Shown: in pieces, positions 1 through 8,666 of the stretch | Numbering within the stretch: position 1 is the stretch's first letter | How the letters are laid out: every line of letters begins with the position of its first letter | Translations under genes and position numbers: made by a program | The notes under the pieces: model-generated | The model's input: the letters and a program-made list of their open reading frames with translations, nothing else | The model's database searches: none | What the model was told of the DNA's origin: nothing | NCBI RefSeq assembly: GCF_001656035.1 | Contig: NZ_CP010029.1 | Coordinates: forward strand, 834,885-898,884 | DNA from: Yersinia entomophaga | GTDB lineage: Bacteria; Pseudomonadota; Gammaproteobacteria; Enterobacterales; Enterobacteriaceae | Direction of reading: 5' to 3' | Length of the DNA stretch: 64,000 nt

Positions 1-384
1 GGCATGAATGTGCGAGCGGTGACACAGAATCGTGCGATGGCGGCCTGCTGTGGCGTTGCCACCGGACGAATAGATATGCTCGCTTTTGGGCTAGGTTCAG
101 GCATCGCGGGTTTGGGCGGCGTAGCGCTTTCGCAGTTGGGCAACGTCGGGCCGGAGCTGGGGCAGGGCTATATCATTGACTCGTTTCTGGTGGTGGTGCT
201 CGGTGGCGTGGGGCAACTGGCGGGTAGTGCGGTAGCCGCATTTGGGCTCGGGTTTTTCAATAAAATTCTGGAACCGCAGATTGGCGCGGTGCTCGGGAAA
301 ATACTGATTCTGGTGCTGATCATTCTGTTTATTCAGAAGCGTCCACAGGGGCTGTTTGCCGTGAAAGGGAGGGTTATCGACTAA
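1..384 (+). CDS. urtB: Urea ABC transporter permease UrtB, C-terminal part
   Basis: This is the 3' part of an inner-membrane permease of the branched-chain-amino-acid (LivH) family. The open frame runs in from the left edge, so the N-terminus lies outside the window. The visible 127 residues hold LivH-type membrane helices, including the glycine-rich stretch around VVVLGGVGQLAGS, and end with RPQGLF, which is typical of UrtB/LivH C-termini. UrtB would pair with UrtC and be driven by UrtD and UrtE to import urea delivered by a periplasmic UrtA, presumably encoded just upstream. The stop codon overlaps the next start (TAATG), so translation is coupled. Assignment to urea rather than amino acids rests on the four-gene context and the UrtD/UrtE sequences. 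Confidence 0.85.
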   Translation, partial: GMNVRAVTQNRAMAACCGVATGRIDMLAFGLGSGIAGLGGVALSQLGNVGPELGQGYIIDSFLVVVLGGVGQLAGSAVAAFGLGFFNKILEPQIGAVLGKILILVLIILFIQKRPQGLFAVKGRVID

Positions 385-1457
385 TGAGACAGCCAATCAT
401 GTCCGCCATTGCCCGTAAAGCGCCGCGGAGTATCAAATTACTGGGCAGTTTGATGGTTTTACTCATGGTGGCACTGCCGTTACTCGCACTGTTACCGAAT
501 ATTCACCCAATGAATATTTCTACTTATACCCTGATGCTGGTGGGCAAAATTCTTTGCTACGCCATAGTGGCAATTGCGCTGGATTTGGTTTGGGGTTATG
601 CGGGATTACTGTCCCTTGGCCACGGTATTTTCTTCGCTCTGGGGGGGTATGCCATGGGAATGTATCTGATGCGACAGGCGGCGGGGGAGGAATTACCGGC
701 GTTTATGTCCTTTCTTTCCTGGGATCACTTGCCGTGGTTTTGGTGGGGAACTCAGCATTTTGCCTGGGCGATGGCGCTGATTGTTTTGGTGCCGGGATTA
801 CTGGCATTGGTTTTCGGATTCTTTGCCTTTCGCTCGAAAATCAAAGGCGTTTATTTCTCTATCATGACTCAGGCGCTGACCTACGCGGGCATGTTATTGT
901 TTTTTCGCAATGAGACAGGTTTCGGGGGGAATAACGGGTTCACCGGGTTTACCACCTTACTCGGAATGCCAATCACCGCAACGGGCACCCGCATTGGGTT
1001 GTTTATTGCCACGGTATTGCTGTTGGTCGGCAGTTTAGGCATCGGTTTTATGCTGGCTCGCAGTAAGTATGGTCGGGTATTAACGGCGGTGCGTGATGCA
1101 GAGAATCGCCTGATATTTTGTGGTTACGATCCCCGAGGTTTCAAGCTGCTGGTGTGGACGCTTTCGGCAGTGCTATGTGGCCTGGCTGGTGCGCTTTACG
1201 TGCCACAGGTGGGCATCATTAATCCTAGTGAAATGTCACCCACTCATTCCATTGAAGCGGCGATTTGGGTTGCCTTGGGCGGGCGCGGCACGCTGATTGG
1301 CCCGGTTATCGGCGCAGGGTTGGTCAATGGAGCCAAAAGCTATTTCACCATGGCGGTACCTGAGTATTGGCAGTTATTCCTCGGTTTTATCTTTATCGCC
1401 GTCACGTTGTTTTTACCGCGCGGCGTGATGGGGTTATTCCGTAAAGGAGACAAATAA
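384..1457 (+). CDS. urtC: Urea ABC transporter permease UrtC
   Basis: This is the second permease subunit (LivM family, 357 residues) of the urea importer. It has many hydrophobic helices. The middle holds the LivM-type segment GRVLTAVRDAENR, the cytoplasmic loop that contacts the ATPases, followed by the conserved VALGGRGTLIGPVIGA and a C-terminal LPRGVMGLF. The ATG at 384 overlaps the urtB stop and has GGGAGGG about 10 bases upstream. An ATG at 399 is an alternative with a poorer ribosome site. Its own stop overlaps the urtD start, so urtBCDE is one translationally coupled operon. Confidence 0.9.
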   Translation: MRQPIMSAIARKAPRSIKLLGSLMVLLMVALPLLALLPNIHPMNISTYTLMLVGKILCYAIVAIALDLVWGYAGLLSLGHGIFFALGGYAMGMYLMRQAAGEELPAFMSFLSWDHLPWFWWGTQHFAWAMALIVLVPGLLALVFGFFAFRSKIKGVYFSIMTQALTYAGMLLFFRNETGFGGNNGFTGFTTLLGMPITATGTRIGLFIATVLLLVGSLGIGFMLARSKYGRVLTAVRDAENRLIFCGYDPRGFKLLVWTLSAVLCGLAGALYVPQVGIINPSEMSPTHSIEAAIWVALGGRGTLIGPVIGAGLVNGAKSYFTMAVPEYWQLFLGFIFIAVTLFLPRGVMGLFRKGDK

Positions 1458-2254
1458 TGCAACCCGACGAACCGCTGTTTACCCGCCAGCATTTGGCCGA
1501 TCGCTATCGTGAGCAAACGGACCCGATTCTACAGCTGGAAAATATTAACGTCAGTTTTGATGGTTTTAAGGCCTTGACCAATTTGTCCCTCAACATTGGC
1601 GTGGGGGAGTTACGCTGCGTCATTGGCCCGAACGGCGCGGGGAAAACCACGCTTATGGATGTGATTAGCGGTCAAACCAAGCCTCAAAGCGGGCGTGCTT
1701 TTTACGATCAGTCTACCGATTTGACGAGTCTTGAACCGATAGATATTGCGCAAAAAGGTATCGGCCGCAAATTTCAGAAACCCACGGTGTTTGAGGCGCT
1801 GACGGTGTTTGAAAATCTGGAAATTGCACAGAAAAGCGATAAGTCGGTGTGGGCCTGCTTGCAGGCAAAACTCAGTGGCGAACAGCGGGATAGGATCGAC
1901 GAAATGTTAATCACGCTGCGGCTATCCAGGGAGCGCATGCAACTGGCTGGTTTGTTATCTCATGGTCAAAAGCAGTTTCTGGAAATCGGCATGCTGTTGG
2001 TGCAAGAACCGCATTTATTGCTATTGGATGAACCGGTCGCCGGAATGACGGATGCAGAAACCGAATATACCGCAGAGTTGTTTCGCTCCCTGGCTGGGAA
2101 GCACTCATTGATGGTGGTGGAACACGACATGGGATTTGTGGAAAACATCGCCGATCATGTCACCGTGCTACATCAAGGGCAGGTTCTGGCTGAAGGTTCC
2201 CTGCGAGAAGTTCAGGCCAATGAACAGGTTATAGATGTTTATCTGGGGCGCTAA
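1457..2254 (+). CDS. urtD: Urea ABC transporter ATPase UrtD
   Basis: This is a cytoplasmic ATPase of the LivG family, 265 residues, one of two nucleotide-binding subunits of the urea importer. The Walker A is GPNGAGKTT at about residue 57. The signature is the variant LSHGQKQFLEIG, which is usual for UrtD, and the Walker B is LLLLDEPVAGM. The N-terminal extension before the first beta strand (about 20 residues) is also normal for UrtD. AAAGGAG precedes the ATG, which overlaps the urtC stop. Confidence 0.92.
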   Translation: MQPDEPLFTRQHLADRYREQTDPILQLENINVSFDGFKALTNLSLNIGVGELRCVIGPNGAGKTTLMDVISGQTKPQSGRAFYDQSTDLTSLEPIDIAQKGIGRKFQKPTVFEALTVFENLEIAQKSDKSVWACLQAKLSGEQRDRIDEMLITLRLSRERMQLAGLLSHGQKQFLEIGMLLVQEPHLLLLDEPVAGMTDAETEYTAELFRSLAGKHSLMVVEHDMGFVENIADHVTVLHQGQVLAEGSLREVQANEQVIDVYLGR

Positions 2255-2263
2255 GGAGCAAAT

Positions 2264-2962
2264 ATGTTGCAGGTTAACGAACTGAATCAGTATTACGGCG
2301 GCAGTCATATTTTGCGCGGCGTCTCTTTTGAGGCACAAATCGGTGAAGTGACTTGCTTGCTGGGGCGCAACGGCGTGGGTAAAAGCACTCTATTGAAATG
2401 CCTGATGGGATTGCTGCCGGTTAAATCTGGCAGTATTAACTGGCAACAACGCAATATCACTCAGCGCAAACCTCACCAACGAGTTCAGGCAGGCATTGCT
2501 TATGTGCCGCAGGGGAGGGAAATTTTCCCACGTTTAACGGTAGAAGAAAATCTGCTAATGGGGCTATCTCGGTTTTCTGCCCGGGAGGCAAAGCAGGTAC
2601 CCGAAGATATATATCGGCTGTTTCCAGTGCTGAAATCCATGCAATATCGGCGTGGCGGCGATCTTTCCGGAGGTCAGCAGCAACAACTCGCCATTGGTCG
2701 AGCGCTGGCCTGCAAACCGCAGTTGCTAATATTGGATGAACCGACGGAAGGTATTCAGCCTTCGGTGATTAAAGAAATTGGTGGGGTGATTAAACAGCTT
2801 TCATCTGAGGGCAATATGGCTATTTTACTGGTGGAACAGTTTTATGATTTTGCCGCCGAATTGGCGGATAGCTATCTGGTTATGTCGCGGGGATCGATTG
2901 TGCAACAGGGAATAGGCAGTGAAATGGCGCAGCAGGGCGTTCGAGGGCTGGTAGCGATTTAA
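2264..2962 (+). CDS. urtE: Urea ABC transporter ATPase UrtE
   Basis: This is the second ATPase (LivF family, 232 residues) of the urea importer. The Walker A is GRNGVGKSTLLKC, the signature LSGGQQQQLAIGRAL and the Walker B LLILDEPTEGIQPS. The GIQPSVI motif after Walker B is characteristic of UrtE. It starts 9 bases after urtD with AAGGAG in front of the ATG. It is the last visible gene of the operon. No urease gene follows on this side, so urease or other urea-using genes would have to lie upstream or elsewhere. Confidence 0.92.
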   Translation: MLQVNELNQYYGGSHILRGVSFEAQIGEVTCLLGRNGVGKSTLLKCLMGLLPVKSGSINWQQRNITQRKPHQRVQAGIAYVPQGREIFPRLTVEENLLMGLSRFSAREAKQVPEDIYRLFPVLKSMQYRRGGDLSGGQQQQLAIGRALACKPQLLILDEPTEGIQPSVIKEIGGVIKQLSSEGNMAILLVEQFYDFAAELADSYLVMSRGSIVQQGIGSEMAQQGVRGLVAI

Positions 2963-3539
2963 ATGTCTTCTTAATTGAATGCGAATATGTGAATCACAAA
3001 GGATTGAATCATTCCCAATGAGGGGGACGGAAAGTAAAGACAGTGAAGTATGAGTTCAGTTTAGTTATCTGATGAGTAAAACTATCATTTGCAGGCAAAC
3101 CTGGCGATGGTCGATCTCTAATATAATATTACTGAGTTTAATTTACTATTCTGGCGCTAGTGTCCAATGACGCGCGTATCTCATACTGAGAATCAAATAC
3201 AAACGCAGATACAATTCACCGGTTTACTGGAAATCAGATTATTGTGCGGGAAAATGTTGTTGCGCATTGCTACAACTATGAATACCAGATTACCTGATAA
3301 TCATGCGGGTGAAGTGAGGTTACCCGGAAAAGTTGCAGCTATACGGATTGAGATGAAATTATATTAGCCCTAGCTGAAAATTTCTTATTGATGAATGGAG
3401 GATGAAAATCGAGCGGAATATGCGTTTTTTTTCGGCTAGAATGAATTGATATTGATAATATGGTTCGTTATTGCAACGATTAAGACGAAGCGATTAACAA
3501 TTTATTTACATGTATTATTAAATGCTACAGAAGCCGAAC
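2963..3539. other. Gene-poor interval after urtE
   Basis: About 580 bases between urtE and the small-RNA candidate. The only open frame here (3167-3367, 66 codons) has no Shine-Dalgarno sequence and no recognisable motif, so it is not called. No clear terminator for urtBCDE was found directly after the stop. Confidence 0.5.
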
Positions 3540-3568
3540 TTGCACAAACGAATGTACTTCTGTAACAT
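3540..3568 (+). promoter_or_regulatory. Candidate promoter before the luxR-side terminator
   Basis: TTGCAC (3540-3545), 17 bases, then TAACAT (3563-3568) resembles a sigma-70 promoter of moderate quality. It would start a transcript near 3575 that runs straight into the strong terminator at 3618-3652. It is inferred from spacing and consensus only. Confidence 0.3.
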
Positions 3569-3574
3569 TTTTCT

Positions 3575-3652
3575 TTGTTATAGATATTTTTTTCCCTGGT
3601 GTTGGCTAATATTGCCCCCTGACTACGTACTACGTGTAGTCAGGTTTTTTTT
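3575..3652 (+). ncRNA. Candidate small RNA or short leader upstream of luxR
   Basis: This is a stretch of roughly 78 bases between a plausible promoter (3540-3568) and a strong intrinsic terminator. It holds no open reading frame with a ribosome site. The transcript would end with a perfect 9-bp stem and eight U residues, the usual 3' end of an Hfq-dependent small RNA. I do not recognise the sequence as a known enterobacterial sRNA. It could also be the terminator of a longer transcript from upstream. Confidence 0.35.
3618..3652 (+). terminator. Strong intrinsic terminator upstream of luxR
   Basis: CCTGACTAC (3618-3626) pairs perfectly with GTAGTCAGG (3636-3644), with a 9-base loop and a run of eight T (3645-3652). 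It insulates luxR from transcription coming from the urt side. Confidence 0.85.
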
Positions 3653-3794
3653 ATCACCCAATCACTAAGTTTCAAATTATACAGATGCAGACGCGATGCG
3701 ATAGCTGTACTAAAGTGTGATCCGATACTGTACTTTTGGACAGAAAGACCACATGAAATTTAAAGGGATGCAGTTAGACTTTGGGAGAAGGAGA

Positions 3795-4538
3795 ATGTTT
3801 TTTGGTGTAAAAAATGATGAAAGGATAATTGAGACTCTACGGGATTATATCGACAGAAAGCTAGCCAGCTACGATTCGCCCAGATATACCTACATGGTGA
3901 TTGATAAAAAGAATCCCATTGATATATTCATGGTGTCAAGTTATCCAAATGAATGGGTTGATATCTACCGAACCCAAAACTACCAGCATATAGATCCCGT
4001 GGTTCTGACAGCGTTTAAACGCACCTCACCGTTTTCGTGGGATGAAAATATTACCATCCTCTCCGACTTGAAATCATCCAAGATTTTCGCTTTGTCGAAA
4101 AAATATAACATAGTCAATGGATTTACTTTCGTGCTGCACGATCACATGAATAACTTGGCTATGTTGTCGCTGATTATGGACCATAGTGATGGTAAAGAGC
4201 TAGAAGCTCAGATAATCAATGACTCAGAGCGGCTGCAAATGTGTCTGATTAATATTCACGAACAGATGCTGATGCTTGGACAAAGTACGGTGCGTACTAC
4301 GAATGGGAAACCTGCGGACATCACGAGTAAAGCCATTTTCTCTCCGAGAGAAAATGAGGTGCTTCACTGGGCTAGTATGGGTAAAACCTATCAGGAAATT
4401 GCGCTGATTGCGGGCATTACGCCCCGAACAGTTAAACATCACATGGGCAATGTGGTGAAAAAGTTAGGGGTGATTAACGCCCGCCAGGCCATCAGGCTGG
4501 GAGTTGAACTGGAATTGATTAAGCCAGTTCTGAAATAA
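3795..4538 (+). CDS. LuxR-family acyl-homoserine-lactone receptor/regulator (YenR/YpeR type)
   Basis: This quorum-sensing transcription factor of 247 residues has an N-terminal autoinducer-binding domain and a C-terminal HTH of the LuxR type. The binding domain carries the family's aromatic/acid residues in YPNEWVDIYRTQNYQHIDPV and SPFSWDE. The HTH reads FSPRENEVLHWASMGKTYQE followed by ITPRTVKHHMGNVVKKLGV. The frame is open back to a GTG at 3717. I prefer ATG 3795 because GGGAGAAGGAG lies just upstream and because homologues begin close to this point. The gene converges on luxI and overlaps its 3' end by 20 bp. In related Yersinia pairs the protein is often a DNA binder released or altered by AHL; that is family knowledge, not seen here. 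Confidence 0.9.
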   Translation: MFFGVKNDERIIETLRDYIDRKLASYDSPRYTYMVIDKKNPIDIFMVSSYPNEWVDIYRTQNYQHIDPVVLTAFKRTSPFSWDENITILSDLKSSKIFALSKKYNIVNGFTFVLHDHMNNLAMLSLIMDHSDGKELEAQIINDSERLQMCLINIHEQMLMLGQSTVRTTNGKPADITSKAIFSPRENEVLHWASMGKTYQEIALIAGITPRTVKHHMGNVVKKLGVINARQAIRLGVELELIKPVLK

Positions 4539-5169
4539 CGGGCAGCGAAATTGGCCATGCTCGTAGCGCTGAGTCTGGCCCCTGTAAAAATGCATTTATC
4601 TGCGATGCCATCAATGCCTGATTGTGTAAGTCCGTTGGGAGATTGAGTAGATAAATACGTTCTTTTTCGCTGACGAATGCTTCTTTAATAATCTCTATCT
4701 GCCAGCCAGAGCGTTTAAGTATGGTTAGCATGGCGCGGCTAACTATAGTGTAAATACCCGTATGACCGTGGTGCCGGGTATAATTAATCATGGCAAGGAA
4801 GAGCACATAGCTTATAGGATAGCGGTTACCTAAAAGCAACTTTGCACGGGTTTTATCAACAAAAAATCGGCTTGATTCGATATAGTTATTGTCAGGTAAG
4901 GTAATATCGTCGAAGAGAGCGTTAAAAGTATGAGTTATCATATTCGGCCGGTTCAACTCAATAAAACGCACGCTGCAAATTAGCTGGCTTCCGTATATGC
5001 CGAGTAGATAACGAGTGTTTGGGTTATCATATTCGTCAAACTCCATGTCGTTGCTGCATTTTACAGCCCACTGTAGGCGATCTTTAAAGGTTTTTTTTCT
5101 CAGTCTGTAAAGATCCTCAGACCGCATATTCATCAGCTCTTCATAGCTGACATCGAAAATTTCTAACAT
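4519..5169 (-). CDS. LuxI-family acyl-homoserine-lactone synthase (YenI/YpeI type)
   Basis: This autoinducer synthase makes AHL signals from SAM and acyl-ACP in the cytoplasm. It has 216 residues, the normal length. Family landmarks are present: the N-terminal R-x4-F-x3-W block (RLRKKTFKDRLQW), then MEFDEYDNPNTRYLLG, the core CSVRF with a nearby E, and ESSRFFVDK in the middle. The C-terminal half has TIVSRAMLTILKRSGW. It is convergent with luxR, and the last 20 bp of each gene overlap, an arrangement known from Yersinia and Pantoea esaI/esaR-like pairs. No convincing lux box was seen in the 60 bases upstream. Confidence 0.93.
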   Translation of the reverse strand: MLEIFDVSYEELMNMRSEDLYRLRKKTFKDRLQWAVKCSNDMEFDEYDNPNTRYLLGIYGSQLICSVRFIELNRPNMITHTFNALFDDITLPDNNYIESSRFFVDKTRAKLLLGNRYPISYVLFLAMINYTRHHGHTGIYTIVSRAMLTILKRSGWQIEIIKEAFVSEKERIYLLNLPTDLHNQALMASQINAFLQGPDSALRAWPISLPVISELA

Positions 5170-5796
5170 TTAATTTCCTATTATTTAATACAGTTGAATT
5201 TCTATATAGGGTAATAAATTTTATCATCAGAAAAGCCGGTTGTCGCGATCAGGAATAGCGCTTTATCTATTTCTTGCTTATCGGCACAATCGGGTCAATA
5301 TAATAATATTTTTTATTAGCGGAGCCGCAGTCGATGAACCATCGAGGCGATGCAAAAAACCGCGTGTTTACCTGTTTCACCGTTGATTTGTCGCCATACG
5401 GGCATTAATTCTGATGTTTATTTCATTGCCCAACGGCATGATGGTTACCCATATGGTTAAGTTTGGCATAGACAAATAGACCAAGGTTGATATCACCCTA
5501 TTTCAGAGGTTATGGCAAAGCTTTACGGGCAGTACCATTACGACGTATCTGAAATATTAGATACGATTGGTTTATCTCACGTCCATCGCAAATACAATAA
5601 CATTGGTCTGCGATGAGCTAAACGAATTTTACAAAGCTAGCTGCGAATAAAATTGTTACTGAAATTTGTTGCTACAATGTATCAAAATTTCTCCTGCGAT
5701 AGGGAGCGGCACCGCCAATAATAAAATATTGGCCGGTATTATCGCTATTCCACCCAGACGATAATGAGAGTATATCTCACCCCATATTAACCAAAG
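5170..5796. other. Gene-poor interval between luxI and the DUF554 gene
   Basis: About 630 bases with no open frame long enough or well enough started to call. Short hydrophobic stretches separated by stops on the + strand near 5400-5600 could be relics of a decayed gene, but I cannot name a parent family. Confidence 0.4.
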
Positions 5797-6510
5797 CTAT
5801 ACCATTAGCGCACGCCATGCATAGGATAAAGGCACGACGAACAGTAATGCGGGTAAGAAATTAACTACGGAAAATATCTTGATCTGGGCAATACGTAATC
5901 CAACGGCGATCATTATAATACCGCCACAGGCTGAGAAATCAGCGAAGGCGATTTCATCCATATAGGGCATGATCCAAACGGCGAGGCCAAAAAGTAAGCT
6001 CTGAAGCAATAATTGTGGGACTGCGATAAATATCAGTGCCATTCCCAAAGAGATGGCAAAAATCATCGCTGTAAAGAAATCCATCATCGATTTGACCAAG
6101 AGTAATTGGTAATTCCCGCTTAATCCCTCGGTTAAAGCACCGACAATTCCCAGCCCGCTTGCACAAAACAGCACGATCATCGCGGTATAACTTTGCGCAA
6201 ACTCCTCTGCGGGTAAGGGACTACGCGTTTTGATCACTTTGGAAAGTATGCGTTGTAAAAACTCTGCGCACTGTTTGACTCCACGTTCCAGACTAAACAG
6301 TTCGCCAAATGTTGTGCCCAGAATCAATGCCAGAACAACCGCTGGCATGTATTGCACCTTTATTATCATGACAACGCCGATGCAAATAGAAGAGAGAGCA
6401 AAAATTGCTGGTAACCCTTCTCGCAAACGTAATGGTACATGTCGTGCTAAAGCAACGCCCAGTAAGCCACCTAAAATTATTGCCGCACTATTAATCCAGG
6501 GTCCCAGCAT
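5797..6510 (-). CDS. DUF554 family membrane protein
   Basis: This is an integral inner-membrane protein of about 237 residues with six or seven hydrophobic helices. It begins GPWINSAAIILGGLLG and continues with ICIGVVMIIK and LALILGTTFGELFSLE, which are hallmarks of the DUF554 (YdfK/YqgA) family. Its function is unestablished; it is thought to be a transporter-like protein. ATG 6510 is chosen over 6528 because AGAGG sits nine bases before it. The gene stands alone, with luxI far downstream on the same strand and a divergent neighbour. Confidence 0.8.
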   Translation of the reverse strand: MLGPWINSAAIILGGLLGVALARHVPLRLREGLPAIFALSSICIGVVMIIKVQYMPAVVLALILGTTFGELFSLERGVKQCAEFLQRILSKVIKTRSPLPAEEFAQSYTAMIVLFCASGLGIVGALTEGLSGNYQLLLVKSMMDFFTAMIFAISLGMALIFIAVPQLLLQSLLFGLAVWIMPYMDEIAFADFSACGGIIMIAVGLRIAQIKIFSVVNFLPALLFVVPLSYAWRALMV

Positions 6511-6762
6511 GGTATGACACCTCTTCATTCTTATATTCGGATTTATTAATTCTAGCGGAAATAGGTGAGTAATGTGGGGATTGCTGTGCTACTTCGGGAT
6601 AGATAGTTAATTTTTTATCAAAATTTAATTATCCGTTGGCGCAGAAAGCAAAAACATAAATAGTACTAAAGTAAACTTGGTTACAGCCGATATTTAGAAC
6701 GCTTAGTTAAAACCGAATAGACAGTTCGTCTGTCGAGTTAGAAATTTAAGGATGAATGTAAT

Positions 6763-7479
6763 ATGAGCAATGTAGACATTGGAAGTAATGAGAAACCAGA
6801 CCATTCGATTAAAAATAACCGATTTCGTGGATACAATAAATCTTGGGAACGTAAATTTTTGCTAATGGATAAGCTTGGCTTTCGCGACGATAAATACAGT
6901 GGCGATCAGACTCTTGCTAAACAGTTAGCCTTTGGAGATCGTTTTACGATCAATTTTAATGCTTGGGCGCTGCTGTTTGGATCGGTATATTACTTTATCA
7001 AGGGAATGTGGCAGAAGGGCTTAATCATTATGGCTGCCGGAATACTCTTTTCTGCTTTTGCAATTTTCCTAGGTTATGAGCGACAGGCGTACCTTATTCC
7101 ATCAGTGGTGACGGCTTTGATGGCCAATGTTGATTTCTATCGCTTAAGCCGGTTTAACGAAAAGATATGGCCAAAATTCCCTGCTATATTCGGTAAGATT
7201 AAATTTTGCCTGCTGGTATTGGTTTTTTCATTAGTCATTGGCGTAATGACGGTGGTGGCCAGCGAACGAGCCGAGCTAGAAACATCGGCCTGCTCGGTTT
7301 TAACTGAAATTCTTCAATGGCAGTTAGATAGTAATGCAACCTGTAAGAAGGTAACGATCGATGAGGAAGTGACGGAAGGGTTCTATCGCGCTCACGCCGT
7401 GCTGGATAACGGTAATGAAATGCTTATCACGCTGGAGCAGCGTAACAACCAGATTTATGTGGTTGTGCCTGAGCAATAA
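6763..7479 (+). CDS. DUF2628-like membrane protein, function unknown
   Basis: This is a 238-residue protein with a hydrophilic N-terminus of about 65 residues. A block of short hydrophobic helices follows at roughly 66-115 (NAWALLFGSVYYFIKGMWQK...), typical of DUF2628. A further helix lies near 145-165, then a C-terminal soluble tail of about 70 residues with two cysteines (SACSVL, NATCKKV) that is presumably outside the membrane. AAGGATG precedes the ATG at a good distance. No neighbour suggests a role. The tail may be a small periplasmic domain, but I do not recognise it. Confidence 0.65.
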   Translation: MSNVDIGSNEKPDHSIKNNRFRGYNKSWERKFLLMDKLGFRDDKYSGDQTLAKQLAFGDRFTINFNAWALLFGSVYYFIKGMWQKGLIIMAAGILFSAFAIFLGYERQAYLIPSVVTALMANVDFYRLSRFNEKIWPKFPAIFGKIKFCLLVLVFSLVIGVMTVVASERAELETSACSVLTEILQWQLDSNATCKKVTIDEEVTEGFYRAHAVLDNGNEMLITLEQRNNQIYVVVPEQ

Positions 7480-7504
7480 GCCGTTTGATATCAGATGAAT
7501 TCAC

Positions 7505-7539
7505 TCACTCAGCGCTCAGTCAGTTATCTCGCTGAGTGA
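7505..7539 (+). terminator. Perfect hairpin after the DUF2628-like gene
   Basis: TCACTCAGCG (7505-7514) pairs with CGCTGAGTGA (7530-7539), a 10-bp stem with a 15-base loop. There is no T run, so it is a weak or Rho-assisted terminator, or a 3'-end stabilising hairpin. Confidence 0.5.
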
Positions 7540-8666
7540 GGAACCGATTAGCTTTCCGTCAAAGGTCAAGCTCGTAGGTTTTTTCCAGATTAGACGACTG
7601 TATCAAATTAATTGGCATCGTAATCTTCCCTTTCCTGTCTCCTACCTGAACCAAAAATGTTATTGCCCAATGATTCTTTTAGTCAAAATGACCGTATTTT
7701 TAGGGATCAAATAAGTTTGGTTCTATGGCGCAGGTTTTATGGCTAACACTCCATTGAAATTTGCTAGCTGTGTACTGTTTCTTAATCTAAATACGTTGAT
7801 AAAGATAAAAATCTACATAGTACTAATACCAACCCGACAGATAATCCCGTATCCCGTATCCCGTACCCACTGTACCAGTGCCACTATTATCAGCGCGACG
7901 ACCATAAGTCAGAATCCGGCAGTTTTGCAACCTATTACGCAGGTGAGTTTATTTTCCCTGCTGCTAGCATATTGCAGTAATGACTCAAATCGAATGTTAT
8001 TGGATATCATGGTATAGCCAGTAATACTGATAAAACTGGTAGGTAAAGATAAATCGACTCCCAACAGCCTTAAGACAAAAGCGAATTTTCTAAGTTGGGG
8101 AAATAAAAGCAGTGAGATAAACTGAATGAGTAGCGAGCAGGATACTGTCCAGCGGTTATCAGCATTAATTGAGTCATTTCTTGTGGTATAAGGCTGAGCT
8201 CATCAGCCTCCACATCAATAATTTTTTCTTCTAAAAATAGAAATATAAGCACGTACAGGTTTATCAACAGGCAAAACCACACTAAATATGTGTATTTTTC
8301 ATGAACTAATTCCATTTAGATACAAAAGTATGAAGTGATTATCGAATAGATGAATAATAACGAAATTGACCTAACGTGTTTTTTTATTTTGTTGGTTCGG
8401 ATCTTTATTAATACCATGGCAAGCCGGAATGGTTGCCACCACGAGCAAGATTATCCGATCGTTTTCGGGCACAAGGTTTTTGTAATGAGGAGATTTGGTT
8501 TGGCAATTCTTCTATGTAAGGGGACTTATTGCATAACTGTGCGGGATAGATGTGCTTTCCTTTACATTCATCAGTTTATACGCGAAAAGATAAACGATGG
8601 TGTTGTTGGGAATGATAATTTGATGAATAATGTGCCAGATAATCTTCCCTGATGAGATACGTGTAA
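7540..8666. other. Gene-poor interval of 1.1 kb, probably decayed sequence
   Basis: Several short frames exist on both strands (7739-8017 +, 8070-8315 -, 8350-8652 +) but none has a ribosome site plus a recognisable domain. The minus frame at 8070-8315 begins with a believable membrane helix (VWFCLLINLYVLIFLFLEE) but lacks a Shine-Dalgarno sequence. Near 7846-7866 the heptamer CCCGTAT occurs three times in a near-tandem run. The stretch looks like eroded sequence. Confidence 0.4.

Noticed and set aside
3167..3367. 66-codon + strand frame between urtE and luxR
   Set aside because: No Shine-Dalgarno sequence, no motif, and composition like the surrounding noncoding DNA.
5331..5640. Possible relic of a membrane transporter on the + strand after luxI
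   Set aside because: Only short hydrophobic pieces broken by stops. No family motif could be named, so it is noted only as gene-poor sequence.
7739..8017. 92-codon + strand frame
   Set aside because: It lacks a ribosome site and shows no domain. It lies in sequence that looks eroded.
8350..8652. 100-codon + strand frame just before the GT9 gene
   Set aside because: No ribosome site and no family resemblance. Cys, His and rare-codon content is atypical for a conserved protein.
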